Assembly: GCA_963847345.1 (NCBI GenBank)
Contig: CAWJZU010000014.1
Coordinates: forward strand, 76,371-140,370
Direction: 5' to 3'
Source of the DNA: DATARH01 sp963847345
Lineage (GTDB): Bacteria > Pseudomonadota > Alphaproteobacteria > ATCC43930 > CGMCC-115725
DNA length: 64,000 nucleotides
Both the position numbers and the translations under genes were made by a program. Shown piece by piece: positions 27,745-39,370 of the stretch. The notes below the pieces were generated by a model that saw nothing but the letters and a program-made list of their open reading frames with translations, was not told the DNA's origin and did not search any database. Each line of letters opens with the position of its first letter. Position 1 is the first letter of the stretch.

Positions 27745-29388
27745 ATGAATGTGACGGAAACCAGCGCCGAGGGACTGAAGCGCGAATTCAAGATTACGAT
27801 TCCAGCGAGCGAGGTCGAGGACAAAATCACCCAGCGGCTCGACGAAGTCGGCCGGATGGCGCGGATCCCCGGTTTCCGTCCGGGGAAGGTGCCGCTGATG
27901 CTGTTGCGCAAGCGGTACGGCGCGGCCGTGCGCGGCGAGGTCCTGGAGAGCGCAGTGCAGGACAGTTCGTCCCAGGCGATTCGCGAGCGCAATTTGCGTC
28001 CGGCGCTGCCGCCGCGCTTCGAGCTTGTATCGAGCGCCGAGGGCGCCGACCTCGAGTACACGCTGTCGCTTGAGGTGCTGCCGGAAATGCCGGCGCCCGA
28101 TTTCGCGGGGCTCGGCCTGGAGAAGATGGTGGCGCAGGTCCCCGACGAGGATGTCGAGAAAGCGCTTGAACGGCTGGCCGAGTCGCAGCGCAAGTCGGAA
28201 CCCGTAGAGCGTCCCGCCGAGATCGGCGACATCGTCGTCGCCGATCTCGTCGGTCACATCGGTGAAGAGGAGATTGCCGGCAGCCGTGGCGAGGGCCGCG
28301 AGATCGAACTCGGCGCCGAGGGGCTGCTGCCCGGGTTCAGCGACCAGTTGACCGGCGTCAAAGCGGGCGAAGAGCGCAGCGTAACCGTGTTGTTCCCTTC
28401 CGAATCCGGCCCGGAAATGGCCGGCAAGGAGGGAGTGTTCCTGGTCTCCGTGAAGGAGGTGCGGCATCGGTTGCCGGCTGCGATCGACAACAGCCTCGCC
28501 GAGGCGGTCGGGCTCGAAAGCCTTGACGAGCTGCGCGACGAAATCCGGCAACGCATGCAGCGCGATTATGACAACGTTGCCCGCCAGCGGCTGAAGCGCG
28601 CGTTGCTCGACAAGCTTGCCGAGCGGTATGATTTCGCGGTGCCCCCCGGTATGGTCGACATGGAATTCGACTCGATTTGGACGCAATACGAGGGGGAGCG
28701 CCAAGCGCGCCGACAGATCGCGGCGCAAGTCACCGGGAACCAGAAGCAGGATCAGGAAGCCGAGGGGGCCTCGCCCGGCGAGGGGCCGGTCGATGCCGGC
28801 AATGTCATTGCTCCGGAGGAAACCGCTCTGGAGGGCGCCTCGGATCGCGCGCCGGCCACGGCTGAAGCGGAAAAGCCGGCGGCGCACGAGACCGAGGCGG
28901 CAGGTCACCACGCGATCCCGCATCCGGGATCTAGCGAGCCGATCGACGCGGCGGCGATTATCGCGCCGGAGGAGACCGCGCTCGAAGGCGCCTCCGATGC
29001 GGAACCGCCGATCCCCGCTGAGACCGAGGAGGACGAGAAGGCGCGCGAGGAGTTCCGCCGGATCGCGGAACGCCGCGTCCGCCTGGGGCTGCTGCTTGCC
29101 GAGGTCGGTCGCAACAACAATATTCAGGTCAGCCAAGAGGAGCTGAACCAGGCGCTGTTGCAGGAAGCGCGGCGGCATTCCGGCTACGAGCGGCAGGTCT
29201 TCGACTACTACCGCAACAACCCCGACGCCCTGAACAACCTCAGGGTGCCGATTTTCGAGGACAAGGTCGTCGACTTCATTTTCGATCTGGCGAAGCCGGC
29301 CGAGCGCGGTGTTACCCCGCAGGAGCTGCTGGCGGCTGATGCGGAGGCGGAGAACGGAAAGCGAGTCAACCTGAGGCCTCACAGATAA
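27745..29388 (+). CDS. tig: trigger factor with a ~95-residue acidic, internally repeated insert
   Basis: 547 aa ribosome-bound chaperone and prolyl isomerase. The ribosome-binding signature is ARIPGFRPGKVPLMLLRKRYG; the FKBP-type PPIase domain spans roughly 155-245 (GDIVVADLVGHIG, ELGAEGLLPGFSDQL); the C-terminal arm domain follows. Usual length is about 430-450; the excess is an Ala/Glu/Pro-rich insert (about residues 345-435) between the helix ending GERQARRQIAAQ and REEFRRIAERRVRLGLLLAE. The insert carries two copies of APEETALEGASD about 60 residues apart. ATG 27745 is the start. clpP begins 51 bases downstream, so tig and clpP are likely one transcript. Confidence 0.95.
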   Translation: MNVTETSAEGLKREFKITIPASEVEDKITQRLDEVGRMARIPGFRPGKVPLMLLRKRYGAAVRGEVLESAVQDSSSQAIRERNLRPALPPRFELVSSAEGADLEYTLSLEVLPEMPAPDFAGLGLEKMVAQVPDEDVEKALERLAESQRKSEPVERPAEIGDIVVADLVGHIGEEEIAGSRGEGREIELGAEGLLPGFSDQLTGVKAGEERSVTVLFPSESGPEMAGKEGVFLVSVKEVRHRLPAAIDNSLAEAVGLESLDELRDEIRQRMQRDYDNVARQRLKRALLDKLAERYDFAVPPGMVDMEFDSIWTQYEGERQARRQIAAQVTGNQKQDQEAEGASPGEGPVDAGNVIAPEETALEGASDRAPATAEAEKPAAHETEAAGHHAIPHPGSSEPIDAAAIIAPEETALEGASDAEPPIPAETEEDEKAREEFRRIAERRVRLGLLLAEVGRNNNIQVSQEELNQALLQEARRHSGYERQVFDYYRNNPDALNNLRVPIFEDKVVDFIFDLAKPAERGVTPQELLAADAEAENGKRVNLRPHR

Positions 29389-29439
29389 GGCCGCGGGAAG
29401 TTCGCCGCACTATCAACCCGGTGCGGCGGTCGAGGGAGA

Positions 29440-30087
29440 ATGACAATGGCCGATTACTTCGAACAGTACATGAACAATCTCGTCCCGATGGTGGTCGAGC
29501 AGACAAACCGCGGAGAACGCGCCTACGACATTTATTCGCGCCTGTTGAAGGAGCGCATCATCTTTCTGGTCGGCCCGGTGCATGACGCTGTGGCAAGCCT
29601 GATCTGCGCGCAGCTCCTGTTCCTCGAGTCGGAGAACCCGACGAAGGACATCGCATTTTACATCAACTCGCCAGGCGGGGTGGTGACCTCGGGTCTCGCG
29701 ATCTACGACACGATGCAGTACATCCGCTCGCCGGTCTCGACCGTATGCATCGGCCAGGCCGCCTCGATGGGATCGCTGCTGCTCGCGGCCGGCGCCGCAG
29801 GGAAGCGATTCTCGCTGCCGAATTCGCGCATCATGATCCATCAGCCCTCGGGAGGCGCCCAGGGGCAGGCCACCGACATCGAGATCCAGGCGCGCGAGAT
29901 CCTGGCGCTGCGGGCGCGCCTCAACGAGATCTATGTGCGTCACACCGGGCAGCCGCTCGAAGTCATCCAGACGGCCGTCGAGCGCGACAAGTTCCTGTCG
30001 CCGCTCGAAGCCAAGGAGTTCGGCCTGGTGGACGAGGTTGTCGAGGCGCGTCCCAGCCGCGACGAGGAGCGTGGGTTCCGCGCCTGA
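29440..30087 (+). CDS. clpP: ATP-dependent Clp protease proteolytic subunit
   Basis: 215 aa, complete. It has the catalytic triad S109 (in CIGQAASMGSLLL), H134 (MIHQPSGGAQG) and D183 (ERDKFLSPLEAKEFGLVDEV). It assembles as a 14-mer and degrades substrates fed by ClpX or ClpA. ATG 29440 follows a GAGGGAG ribosome site. It lies in the standard tig-clpP-clpX-lon order; clpX starts 184 bases downstream. Confidence 0.98.
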   Translation: MTMADYFEQYMNNLVPMVVEQTNRGERAYDIYSRLLKERIIFLVGPVHDAVASLICAQLLFLESENPTKDIAFYINSPGGVVTSGLAIYDTMQYIRSPVSTVCIGQAASMGSLLLAAGAAGKRFSLPNSRIMIHQPSGGAQGQATDIEIQAREILALRARLNEIYVRHTGQPLEVIQTAVERDKFLSPLEAKEFGLVDEVVEARPSRDEERGFRA

Positions 30088-30271
30088 TTCCGCCGCGGAA
30101 ACGAGGGAGCGGCGGATTTACCGGTTGTTGATCCGCCGGTAGCACATATACTTGGATGGCCGTGCCTGCGTGTGCCGGGCTGGGCGGCGGGGTTGGCCCG
30201 AGAAGTGTCGGCCCCCTAGCCCGCCGAGGACGGCCCGGCTGGCTTGCGCCAGGCCCGGTGATGGAGTGGCG

Positions 30272-31537
30272 ATGACTAAGTCCAGCGGTGGCGACTCGAA
30301 AAACACGCTTTACTGTTCCTTCTGCGGCAAGAGCCAGCATGAGGTCAGGAAGCTGATTGCGGGTCCGACCGTATTTATTTGCGACGAATGTGTCGAGCTC
30401 TGCATGGATATCATCCGTGAAGAGCACAAGACGACGCTCGTCAAATCGCGGGACGGCGTGCCGGGACCCCGCGATATTTGCCGGGTTCTCGACGATTACG
30501 TGATCGGGCAGGACCACGCCAAACGCGTGCTTTCGGTCGCGGTGCACAACCACTACAAGCGGCTGGCGCACGGCTCGAAGAACAACGACGTCGAATTGGC
30601 GAAGTCGAACATTCTGCTCGTCGGCCCGACCGGTTCGGGCAAGACGCTGCTGGCGCAGACGCTGGCGCGCATCATCGACGTGCCGTTCACGATGGCGGAC
30701 GCGACGACGCTGACCGAGGCCGGATATGTCGGCGAGGATGTCGAGAACATCATTTTGAAGCTGCTGCAGGCAGCTGACTACAATGTCGAGCGGGCGCAGC
30801 GAGGCATCGTCTATATCGACGAGGTCGACAAGATATCGCGCAAGTCGGACAACCCCTCGATCACCCGCGATGTGTCCGGCGAGGGTGTACAGCAGGCGCT
30901 GTTGAAGATCATGGAGGGCACGATCGCCTCAGTGCCGCCGCAGGGCGGACGCAAGCACCCGCAGCAGGAGTTTCTCCAGGTCGATACGACCAACATTCTG
31001 TTCGTGTGCGGCGGTGCATTCTCGGGTCTCGAAAAGATCATCGCGCAGCGGCGCCAGGGTACGTCGATCGGCTTTGGCGCCGAGGTGCGTGGACCCGACG
31101 AGCGCAAGACCGGCGAGATCCTGAAGGATCTAGAGCCGGAGGATCTGCTCAAATTCGGGCTTATTCCGGAATTTGTCGGGCGCTTGCCCGTCGTCGCGAC
31201 GCTCGACGATCTCGACGAGGACGCGCTGGTCGATATTTTGACCAAGCCGAAGAACGCGTTGGTTAAACAATACCAGCGGTTGTTCGAGATGGAGGACGTC
31301 AGGCTCGAATTGGTCGACGAGGCTCTTCGGGCGGTCGCTCAGAAGGCGATCGCGCGCAAGACTGGTGCGCGCGGGTTGCGATCGATCATGGAGTCAATCC
31401 TGCTCGATTCGATGTTCGAGTTGCCGAGCCTTGCCGGGGTCAGCGAAATCGTGATCAATCGTGAGGTCGTCGACGGACGCGCCAAGCCGCTGCACATCTA
31501 TTCCGACCGCCGGGGTGATGTCGGCACCGGCGCGTGA
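30272..31537 (+). CDS. clpX: ATP-dependent Clp protease ATP-binding subunit ClpX
   Basis: 421 aa AAA+ unfoldase. An N-terminal C4 zinc-binding domain (YCSFCGKSQHEV, FICDECVELC) recruits substrates and adaptors. The AAA+ core has Walker A GPTGSGKTLLAQTLA, Walker B GIVYIDEVDKI, the RKSDNPSITRDVSGEGVQQAL segment and sensor KTGARGLRSIMESILLD. The IGF-like ClpP-docking loop is seen at TSIGFGAEV. ATG 30272 is the start (upstream in-frame residues do not resemble ClpX). Degrades ssrA-tagged and regulatory proteins with ClpP. Confidence 0.98.
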   Translation: MTKSSGGDSKNTLYCSFCGKSQHEVRKLIAGPTVFICDECVELCMDIIREEHKTTLVKSRDGVPGPRDICRVLDDYVIGQDHAKRVLSVAVHNHYKRLAHGSKNNDVELAKSNILLVGPTGSGKTLLAQTLARIIDVPFTMADATTLTEAGYVGEDVENIILKLLQAADYNVERAQRGIVYIDEVDKISRKSDNPSITRDVSGEGVQQALLKIMEGTIASVPPQGGRKHPQQEFLQVDTTNILFVCGGAFSGLEKIIAQRRQGTSIGFGAEVRGPDERKTGEILKDLEPEDLLKFGLIPEFVGRLPVVATLDDLDEDALVDILTKPKNALVKQYQRLFEMEDVRLELVDEALRAVAQKAIARKTGARGLRSIMESILLDSMFELPSLAGVSEIVINREVVDGRAKPLHIYSDRRGDVGTGA

Positions 31538-31750
31538 GCGCTTCAGGGCTTTCCCGTGTCGGTGGCAAGCAGACGCCGCCGGGTCGATGTTCGGCGACCG
31601 GGAGGCCTGCGCTGGCGACGGGGCTGCCGCAACGGGGAGCACCACGCGTGCGCCTTGAAGCCGGCGTCCCGGAGGCCAACGTAACCACGGCTAATCGACC
31701 CGGCCGCCCGCCTCCCGGCGAGCGGTCCCTGGTAAAGAAAACGAGGGCCT

Positions 31751-34156
<2,406 letters not shown>

Positions 34157-34207
34157 CGCGCACGGATCCTGAGCCGGTCGGCTGGAGAAGGTGGTTCGGC
34201 CGGCCGG

Positions 34208-34227
34208 CAAAGGTACGTTAACCTTTG
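34208..34227. terminator. inverted repeat after lon (possible weak terminator)
   Basis: CAAAGGT at 34208-34214 pairs with ACCTTTG at 34221-34227 over a six-base loop (ACGTTA), 52 bases after the lon stop. The stem is short and AT-balanced with no T tract, so it may instead be an operator in the hupB promoter region. Confidence 0.35.
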
Positions 34228-34258
34228 GAAAATCGCCGTTCGGTTTGGTGCAGTGACA

Positions 34259-34287
34259 TTGACCCGCTCCAGGCCCAGCTTTACACT
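34259..34287 (+). promoter_or_regulatory. hupB promoter, sigma-70 type
   Basis: TTGACC (34259-34264) and TACACT (34282-34287) are separated by exactly 17 bases, near-consensus -35/-10 elements, 52 bases before the hupB start. This gives hupB its own promoter separate from lon. Confidence 0.7.
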
Positions 34288-34338
34288 AGGAGACGCTATC
34301 GGTTCTCAGCCATTCAATTTTCGCTCAGGGGGCAACAC

Positions 34339-34614
34339 GTGAATAGAAACGAACTCGTCGATGCCGTCGCCGGGAAAGCAGATCTGTCCAAAGCGGCTGC
34401 GAATAAAGCCGTCGATGCCGTCTTCGAGTCGATAACCGACGCTCTCAAGACCGGTACCGAAGTGCGCCTTGTCGGGTTCGGTACCTTTACCGTCGCGGAC
34501 CGTGCTGCCTCCGAAGGGCGCAACCCACGTACCGGGGAAAAAATCAAGATCGCCGCATCGAAACAGGCGAAGTTCAAGCCCGGCAAGCGCCTGCGCGACG
34601 AGTTGAACGTCTGA
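34339..34614 (+). CDS. hupB: DNA-binding protein HU
   Basis: 91 aa histone-like protein. It begins MNRNELVDAVAGKADLSKAAA and carries the DNA-binding arm signature VRLVGFGTFTVADRAASEGRNPRTGEKIKI, here split across the beta arm around GRNP. It forms dimers that bend and compact DNA. The start is GTG 34339 with AGGGGG seven bases upstream. A sigma-70-like promoter lies 52 bases upstream and tRNA-Val 42 bases downstream. Confidence 0.97.
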   Translation: MNRNELVDAVAGKADLSKAAANKAVDAVFESITDALKTGTEVRLVGFGTFTVADRAASEGRNPRTGEKIKIAASKQAKFKPGKRLRDELNV

Positions 34615-34656
34615 CCGCGACACCGTCGGGCGGAGGGGATTGCGGCGGATCGGTTC

Positions 34657-34732
34657 GGGCGATTAGCTCAGCTGGCAGAGCATCTCGTTTACACCGAGAG
34701 GGTCGGCGGTTCAAATCCGTCATCGCCCACCA
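34657..34732 (+). tRNA. tRNA-Val (TAC)
   Basis: 76 nt: GGGCGATTAGCTCAGCTGG, anticodon loop TTTACAC (anticodon TAC) in stem TCTCG/CGAGA, T-arm GGCGGTTCAAATCCGTC, acceptor closing ATCGCCC and encoded CCA at 34730-34732. The hupB / tRNA-Val order is common in alphaproteobacteria. Confidence 0.97.
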
Positions 34733-35164
34733 AGCTAATCAAGGAAGAACCGACCGGTTTCCAACCCTATCGTCGGCGCTTTGTCCGCTACCGCCACGCA
34801 ACCGATTCCGACTAGACCCACGTTGCCGCCCTCAGGCGCGGACGCCGAGATAGATTCGATCCACTTTGCGAAATCACAACTTTTGACGAGGCCGTCGACC
34901 CCACGAAAGCGGGGGTCCAGGGCCAGTGACGCGGCTGTGGCCACGGAATTTCGCCTTTGCGGGAATGAGGGTGGGGGAACTCGGGCAAGTGCGGATGACC
35001 GGTACTTTGCCTGCGCGAGATTGCTTCGCGTCGCTCGCAATGACATTCTGTCGCAGTCGAAAAGGCGGCAGAAGCGGCGGCGATAGAGGGCGCCGGCTCC
35101 TTCTATCGGCGCGCCAGCATTTGACATTTACATTGCCGCCCTGAAATGGCGACGAGCCCCACAG
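34733..35164. repeat. intergenic stretch holding dispersed-repeat-like sequence
   Basis: 432 bases without a supported gene. Two segments look like widespread alphaproteobacterial intergenic repeats: CCCCACGAAAGCGGGGGTCC near 34900 (the complement of the familiar proline-rich-free palindromic unit with core CCCGC-TTTCG-TGGGG) and CGAGATTGCTTCGCGTCGCT near 35018, whose complement is the common AGCGACGCGAAGCAATCTCG unit. Between them, CGCCTTTGCGGGAATGAGGG resembles a partial inverse copy of the first. Such elements often form RNA hairpins and accumulate between genes. Confidence 0.6.
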
Positions 35165-36097
35165 ATGACGACATTGCTTTACACGCACCAGGCCTGCCTC
35201 GAGCACGATCCGGGGGTCTATCACCCGGAATCGCCCGCACGGCTGCGCGCGGTATTGCAGGCGCTCGACGGTGCCGATTTCGCACGCCTCGATCGGTGCG
35301 AGGCGCCCGAGGCCGGGATTGACGACATCGCCCGCGTCCATCCGCGCCGTTTTGTCGAACGGCTGCTCGCCGCGGTGCCGCGATCCGGCCATGCCGGAAT
35401 CGACGCCGACACGATCATGTCGCCGGGCTCGGGCCGGGCGGCGCTGCGGGCGGCCGGAGCCGTCGCCGCCGCGGTCGACGCGGTGATGGCCGGCGGGGCC
35501 GACAACGCGTTCTGCGCTGTGCGCCCGCCCGGACACCATGCCGAGCCCGGCCGCGCGATGGGGTTCTGCCTGTTCAACAACGTCGCGATCGGCGCGCTGC
35601 GGGCACGCGAAGTATACGGCCTCGCGCGGGTCGCGGTCATCGATTTCGATGTGCATCACGGCAATGGCACGCAGGCCTGTTGCTGGGACAATGTCGGGCT
35701 GTTCTACGCCTCGACGCACCAGTCGCCGCTTTATCCCGGCACCGGCGGGCGCGGCGAAACCGGGGCCGCCGACAACATCGTCAACGTGCCACTGCGCCCA
35801 ATGTCGGGATCGCGCGAGTTCCGGCTCGGGATGACGCGCGACATCCTTCCTGCACTCGACGCGTTCCGTCCCGAATTGCTGCTGATCTCGGCCGGGTTCG
35901 ACGCCCATCGGAGCGACCCTCTGGCGCAGCTGCTGCTCGACGAATCGGATTATGTCTGGGTGACCGAGCAGCTTCTCGAGGCGGCTCGCCGGCACGCAGG
36001 CGGACGGGTTGTATCGACACTGGAGGGCGGCTACGACCTGCCGGCGCTTGGCGCCAGCGCGGCGGCGCATGTCAGGACGCTGATGTCGGCCGCCTGA
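35165..36097 (+). CDS. histone-deacetylase-family amidohydrolase
   Basis: 310 aa zinc-dependent deacetylase of the arginase/HDAC fold (class II-like, acetoin-utilisation/acetylpolyamine amidohydrolase group). Active-site runs: RPPGHHAEPGRAMGFCLFNN (tandem His), VIDFDVHHGNGTQ (Asp-His zinc ligands), LLISAGFDAHRSDPL (second Asp ligand) and STLEGGYDL. It removes acetyl groups from lysine or polyamine-type substrates in the cytoplasm. It heads the HDAC-xseB-ispA-dxs series, an order often seen in alphaproteobacteria. Confidence 0.93.
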   Translation: MTTLLYTHQACLEHDPGVYHPESPARLRAVLQALDGADFARLDRCEAPEAGIDDIARVHPRRFVERLLAAVPRSGHAGIDADTIMSPGSGRAALRAAGAVAAAVDAVMAGGADNAFCAVRPPGHHAEPGRAMGFCLFNNVAIGALRAREVYGLARVAVIDFDVHHGNGTQACCWDNVGLFYASTHQSPLYPGTGGRGETGAADNIVNVPLRPMSGSREFRLGMTRDILPALDAFRPELLLISAGFDAHRSDPLAQLLLDESDYVWVTEQLLEAARRHAGGRVVSTLEGGYDLPALGASAAAHVRTLMSAA

Positions 36098-36201
36098 CCT
36101 TGGGAGATTGTTGCAATCCGGCAACGATTTCGGGTATTCGCGCGCTGGTGTTCCTCGGGAACAGCGCCTCCGCGTATACATTGTGTTGAGCTAGGGCACA
36201 G

Positions 36202-36468
36202 ATGAGCGATCAGATCGTCCCCGCGGATATCGCCCCCGCCGACATTGAAGCAATGAGCTTCGAGGACGCGCTGGCTGAACTGGAGCAGATCGTGCGCCGT
36301 CTCGAGGCCGGACAAGTCAAGTTGGACGACGCGATCCTGTGCTACGAACGAGGGACGCAGCTGAAACGTCATTGCGAGCAAAAGCTGAACGAAGCGCAAC
36401 AGCGGGTAGATCGCATCGTCGTCGGACCCGACGGCGCGGTTTCCGCCGCGCCGGCCAAGTTCGATTGA
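36202..36468 (+). CDS. xseB: exodeoxyribonuclease VII small subunit
   Basis: 88 aa. The core MSFEDALAELEQIVRRLEAG, then DDAILCYERGTQLKRHCEQKL and EAQQRVDRIV, are diagnostic for XseB. It binds several-to-one to XseA in the nuclease that degrades single-stranded DNA to oligonucleotides. ispA starts 22 bases later; xseB-ispA-dxs is a conserved bacterial linkage. Confidence 0.96.
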   Translation: MSDQIVPADIAPADIEAMSFEDALAELEQIVRRLEAGQVKLDDAILCYERGTQLKRHCEQKLNEAQQRVDRIVVGPDGAVSAAPAKFD

Positions 36469-36489
36469 CGGCCGTGAGCGGGAGCTAGC

Positions 36490-37401
36490 GTGATCGAACG
36501 ACTATGGCAGGATGACGTCTCGATCGAGGAAGCGACAGCGATCGCCGCGCGGCTGACCGACGTGCTGATCGAGCGCGTGCTGGCGGTGCCACCCGGTCTC
36601 GAATCGCGGGTCTACGAGGCGATGCGCTATTCGGCGCTGGCGCCCGGCAAGCGGCTGCGGCCATTGCTGGTTCTGGCCTCCTCGCATCTGTTCGGCGTGT
36701 CGCGGCGCAGCGCGTTACAAGTCGCCGCGGCGATTGAGATGGTCCATGCATATTCTCTGATCCACGACGATTTGCCGGCGATGGACAACAGCGACCTCAG
36801 GCGCGGGCGGCCGACCTGCCATAAGCAGTTCGACGACGCGACTGCCGTGCTCGCCGGCGACGGTCTGCTGACGATGGCGTTCGGGGTGCTGGCCGATCCC
36901 GACACGCACGGCGACGCGGCGGTCCGCGTTGAGCTGGTCGGGGCGCTGGCCGCGGCTGCCGGTCCCGCTGGCATGGTCGGCGGCCAGATGATCGACCTGA
37001 TCGCCGAGACAACGCCGCTCGACATCGGCGCGATCACCCGCCTGCAGCGCATGAAGACGGGGGCGCTGATTGCGTTTTCGTGCGAGGCCGGCGCGATCCT
37101 CGCCAAGGCGCCCGGCGAGCTGCGCACGGCGTTGCGCTTCTATGCCCATGATCTCGGCCTCGCCTTTCAGATCGCCGACGACCTGCTCGATATCGAGGGG
37201 GTGGCGGCGGAAACCGGTAAACCGGTCGGGGCCGACGCTGCCGCCGGAAAAGCCACCTTCGTTTCGATCCTCGGGGTTGAGCGGGCGCGCACGCAAGCGC
37301 AGCTGCTGGTCGGCCAAGCCGTTGCGCACCTTGAGCCCTTCGAGAACCGTGCGGAACTTTTGCGACAAGTCGCACGATTCGTCGTTAACCGCCGTACGTG
37401 A
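36490..37401 (+). CDS. ispA: farnesyl diphosphate synthase (short-chain polyprenyl synthase)
   Basis: 303 aa trans-isoprenyl diphosphate synthase. First Asp-rich motif IHDDLPAMDNSDLRRGRPT and second IADDLLD bind Mg-diphosphate; GKRLRPLL and KTGALIAFSCEAGA are also conserved. It condenses IPP with DMAPP/GPP to give C15 (or C20) diphosphate for quinones, carotenoids and cell-wall lipid carriers. The start is GTG 36490 with GGGAGC just upstream. It is followed 16 bases later by dxs, which makes the precursor pathway's first intermediate. Confidence 0.95.
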   Translation: MIERLWQDDVSIEEATAIAARLTDVLIERVLAVPPGLESRVYEAMRYSALAPGKRLRPLLVLASSHLFGVSRRSALQVAAAIEMVHAYSLIHDDLPAMDNSDLRRGRPTCHKQFDDATAVLAGDGLLTMAFGVLADPDTHGDAAVRVELVGALAAAAGPAGMVGGQMIDLIAETTPLDIGAITRLQRMKTGALIAFSCEAGAILAKAPGELRTALRFYAHDLGLAFQIADDLLDIEGVAAETGKPVGADAAAGKATFVSILGVERARTQAQLLVGQAVAHLEPFENRAELLRQVARFVVNRRT

Positions 37402-37416
37402 TCAGGAATCTGTGCC

Positions 37417-39354
37417 TTGGATAGCAAACCCCTTCACATTTCGAACCGGACGCCGCTCCTCGACCGGATCGATAGCCCGGCCGATTTGCGAAGCTTTCCC
37501 GAATCCGACCTGAAGCAGATCGCCGACGAGCTGCGCGCCGAGCTGATCGACGCGGTCTCGATCACCGGCGGGCATTTCGGCGCCGGGCTCGGTGTTGTCG
37601 AGCTGACCGTCGCGCTGCATTACGTCTTCAACACGCCGCATGACCGGCTGATCTGGGATGTCGGTCACCAGGCCTACCCGCACAAGATCCTGACCGGACG
37701 GCGCGACCGCATCCGCACGATCCGGCAGGGCGGCGGCCTGTCCGGTTTCACCAAGCGGTCGGAGAGTGAATACGATCCGTTCGGCGCGGCGCACAGCTCG
37801 ACCTCGATTTCGGCCGGGCTCGGCATGGCGGTGGCGCGCGATTTCAAGGGCGAAAAGCGCGACGTGATCGCGGTGATCGGCGACGGTGCGATGAGCGCCG
37901 GCATGGCCTACGAGGCGATGAACAACGCCGGGTCGATGGATGCGCGGCTGATCGTCATCCTCAACGACAACGATATGTCGATCGCGCCGCCGGTCGGCGC
38001 GCTGAGCGCGCATCTGTCGCGCGTCTTGACCTCGCGCCCGTTTATGTCGCTGCGCCATATCGGCGATGAGGTTGCACGGCACTTGCCGAAGCGCCTGGAA
38101 ACCGCCGCCCGCCGCGCCGAGGAGCTGGCGCGCAGCTTCGTCACCGGCGGCACGCTGTTCGAGGAACTCGGCTTCTACTATGTCGGCCCGATCGACGGCC
38201 ACAATATCGACCACCTGTTGCCTGTCCTGAAAAACGTCCGCGACAGCGCCGAGAAAGGGCCGGTCCTGATCCATGTCGTGACCGAAAAGGGACACGGGTA
38301 TCTGTCGGCCGAACAGGCCGAGGACAAATGGCACAGCGTCGCCAAGTTCGACGTCGTGACCGGCGCGCAAGCCAAGTCCAGCGCTAAGGCGCCGTCGTAC
38401 ACGAGCGTCTTTGCCAAATCGCTGATCCGGCACGCCGAACAGGACGAGAGCATCGTCGCGATCACGGCGGCGATGCCGTCCGGCACCGGCCTTAATCTGT
38501 TCGAGGAAAAATTCCCGAAGCGCACCTTCGATGTCGGCATCGCCGAGCAGCACGCCGTGACCTTCGCCGCCGGTCTCGCCAGCGAGGGCATGAAGCCGTT
38601 CGCCGCGATCTATTCGACCTTTCTGCAGCGCGCCTATGACCAGATCGTGCACGATGTCGCGATTCAGAAATTGCCGGTGCGATTTGCGATCGACCGCGCC
38701 GGGCTGGTCGGCGCCGACGGGCAGACGCATGCCGGGTCGTTCGACGTGACCTATCTCGGCTGTCTGCCCGGTTTTGTCATCATGGCGGCGGGCGACGAGG
38801 CCGAGCTCGTGCACATGGTCGCGACCTGCGTGGCGATCGACGACGCGCCGTCGGCGGTGCGGTTCCCGCGCGGCGACGGGGTCGGCGTGCCGATGCCCGA
38901 GATTGGCGTGCCGCTCGAAATCGGGCGCGGCCGGATCATCCGCGAGGGCACCAGCATCGCGCTGTTGAGCCTCGGCGGGCGTCTGCACGAATGCCTGAAA
39001 GCGGCCGACGAACTCGGCACCTACGGGCTGTCGACGACGGTCGCCGACGCGCGTTTCGCCAAGCCGCTCGACACCGATCTGGTCGGCCGCCTCGCGCGCG
39101 AGCACGAGGTCGTCATCACGATCGAGGAAGGCGCGATCGGCGGGTTCGGCTCGTTCGTGCTGCACCACCTCGCGATGTCGGGACAGCTCGACAACGGCTT
39201 GAAGATCCGCACGATGGTCTTGCCCGACGTCTTTCTCGACCACGATTCGCCGAACGCGCAGTACGAGACGGCCGGCCTCACCGCCAAGCATATCGTCGCG
39301 ACGGCGCTCGCCGCGCTCGGCCGCGACGTCGTGCAGCGCCCGGTCCGCGCTTAG
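37417..39354 (+). CDS. dxs: 1-deoxy-D-xylulose-5-phosphate synthase
   Basis: 645 aa thiamine-diphosphate enzyme joining pyruvate and glyceraldehyde-3-phosphate, the entry step of the MEP isoprenoid pathway. Signatures: LIWDVGHQAYPHKILTGR, the ThDP motif VIGDGAMSAGMAYEAMNNAG, and the pyrimidine domain FDVGIAEQHAVTFAAGLASEG plus RAGLVGADGQTHAGSFD. Start is TTG 37417 with AGGAA eight bases upstream; rare starts on dxs are not unusual. It ends the xseB-ispA-dxs operon; the histidine kinase gene converges on it. Confidence 0.97.
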   Translation: MDSKPLHISNRTPLLDRIDSPADLRSFPESDLKQIADELRAELIDAVSITGGHFGAGLGVVELTVALHYVFNTPHDRLIWDVGHQAYPHKILTGRRDRIRTIRQGGGLSGFTKRSESEYDPFGAAHSSTSISAGLGMAVARDFKGEKRDVIAVIGDGAMSAGMAYEAMNNAGSMDARLIVILNDNDMSIAPPVGALSAHLSRVLTSRPFMSLRHIGDEVARHLPKRLETAARRAEELARSFVTGGTLFEELGFYYVGPIDGHNIDHLLPVLKNVRDSAEKGPVLIHVVTEKGHGYLSAEQAEDKWHSVAKFDVVTGAQAKSSAKAPSYTSVFAKSLIRHAEQDESIVAITAAMPSGTGLNLFEEKFPKRTFDVGIAEQHAVTFAAGLASEGMKPFAAIYSTFLQRAYDQIVHDVAIQKLPVRFAIDRAGLVGADGQTHAGSFDVTYLGCLPGFVIMAAGDEAELVHMVATCVAIDDAPSAVRFPRGDGVGVPMPEIGVPLEIGRGRIIREGTSIALLSLGGRLHECLKAADELGTYGLSTTVADARFAKPLDTDLVGRLAREHEVVITIEEGAIGGFGSFVLHHLAMSGQLDNGLKIRTMVLPDVFLDHDSPNAQYETAGLTAKHIVATALAALGRDVVQRPVRA

Positions 39355-39370
39355 CTGCTGAGAAGCCGAG

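Noticed and set aside
37402..39291. 629-codon antisense frame across dxs
   Set aside because: His/Arg/Gln-rich shadow translation without motifs or a ribosome site; dxs is certain.
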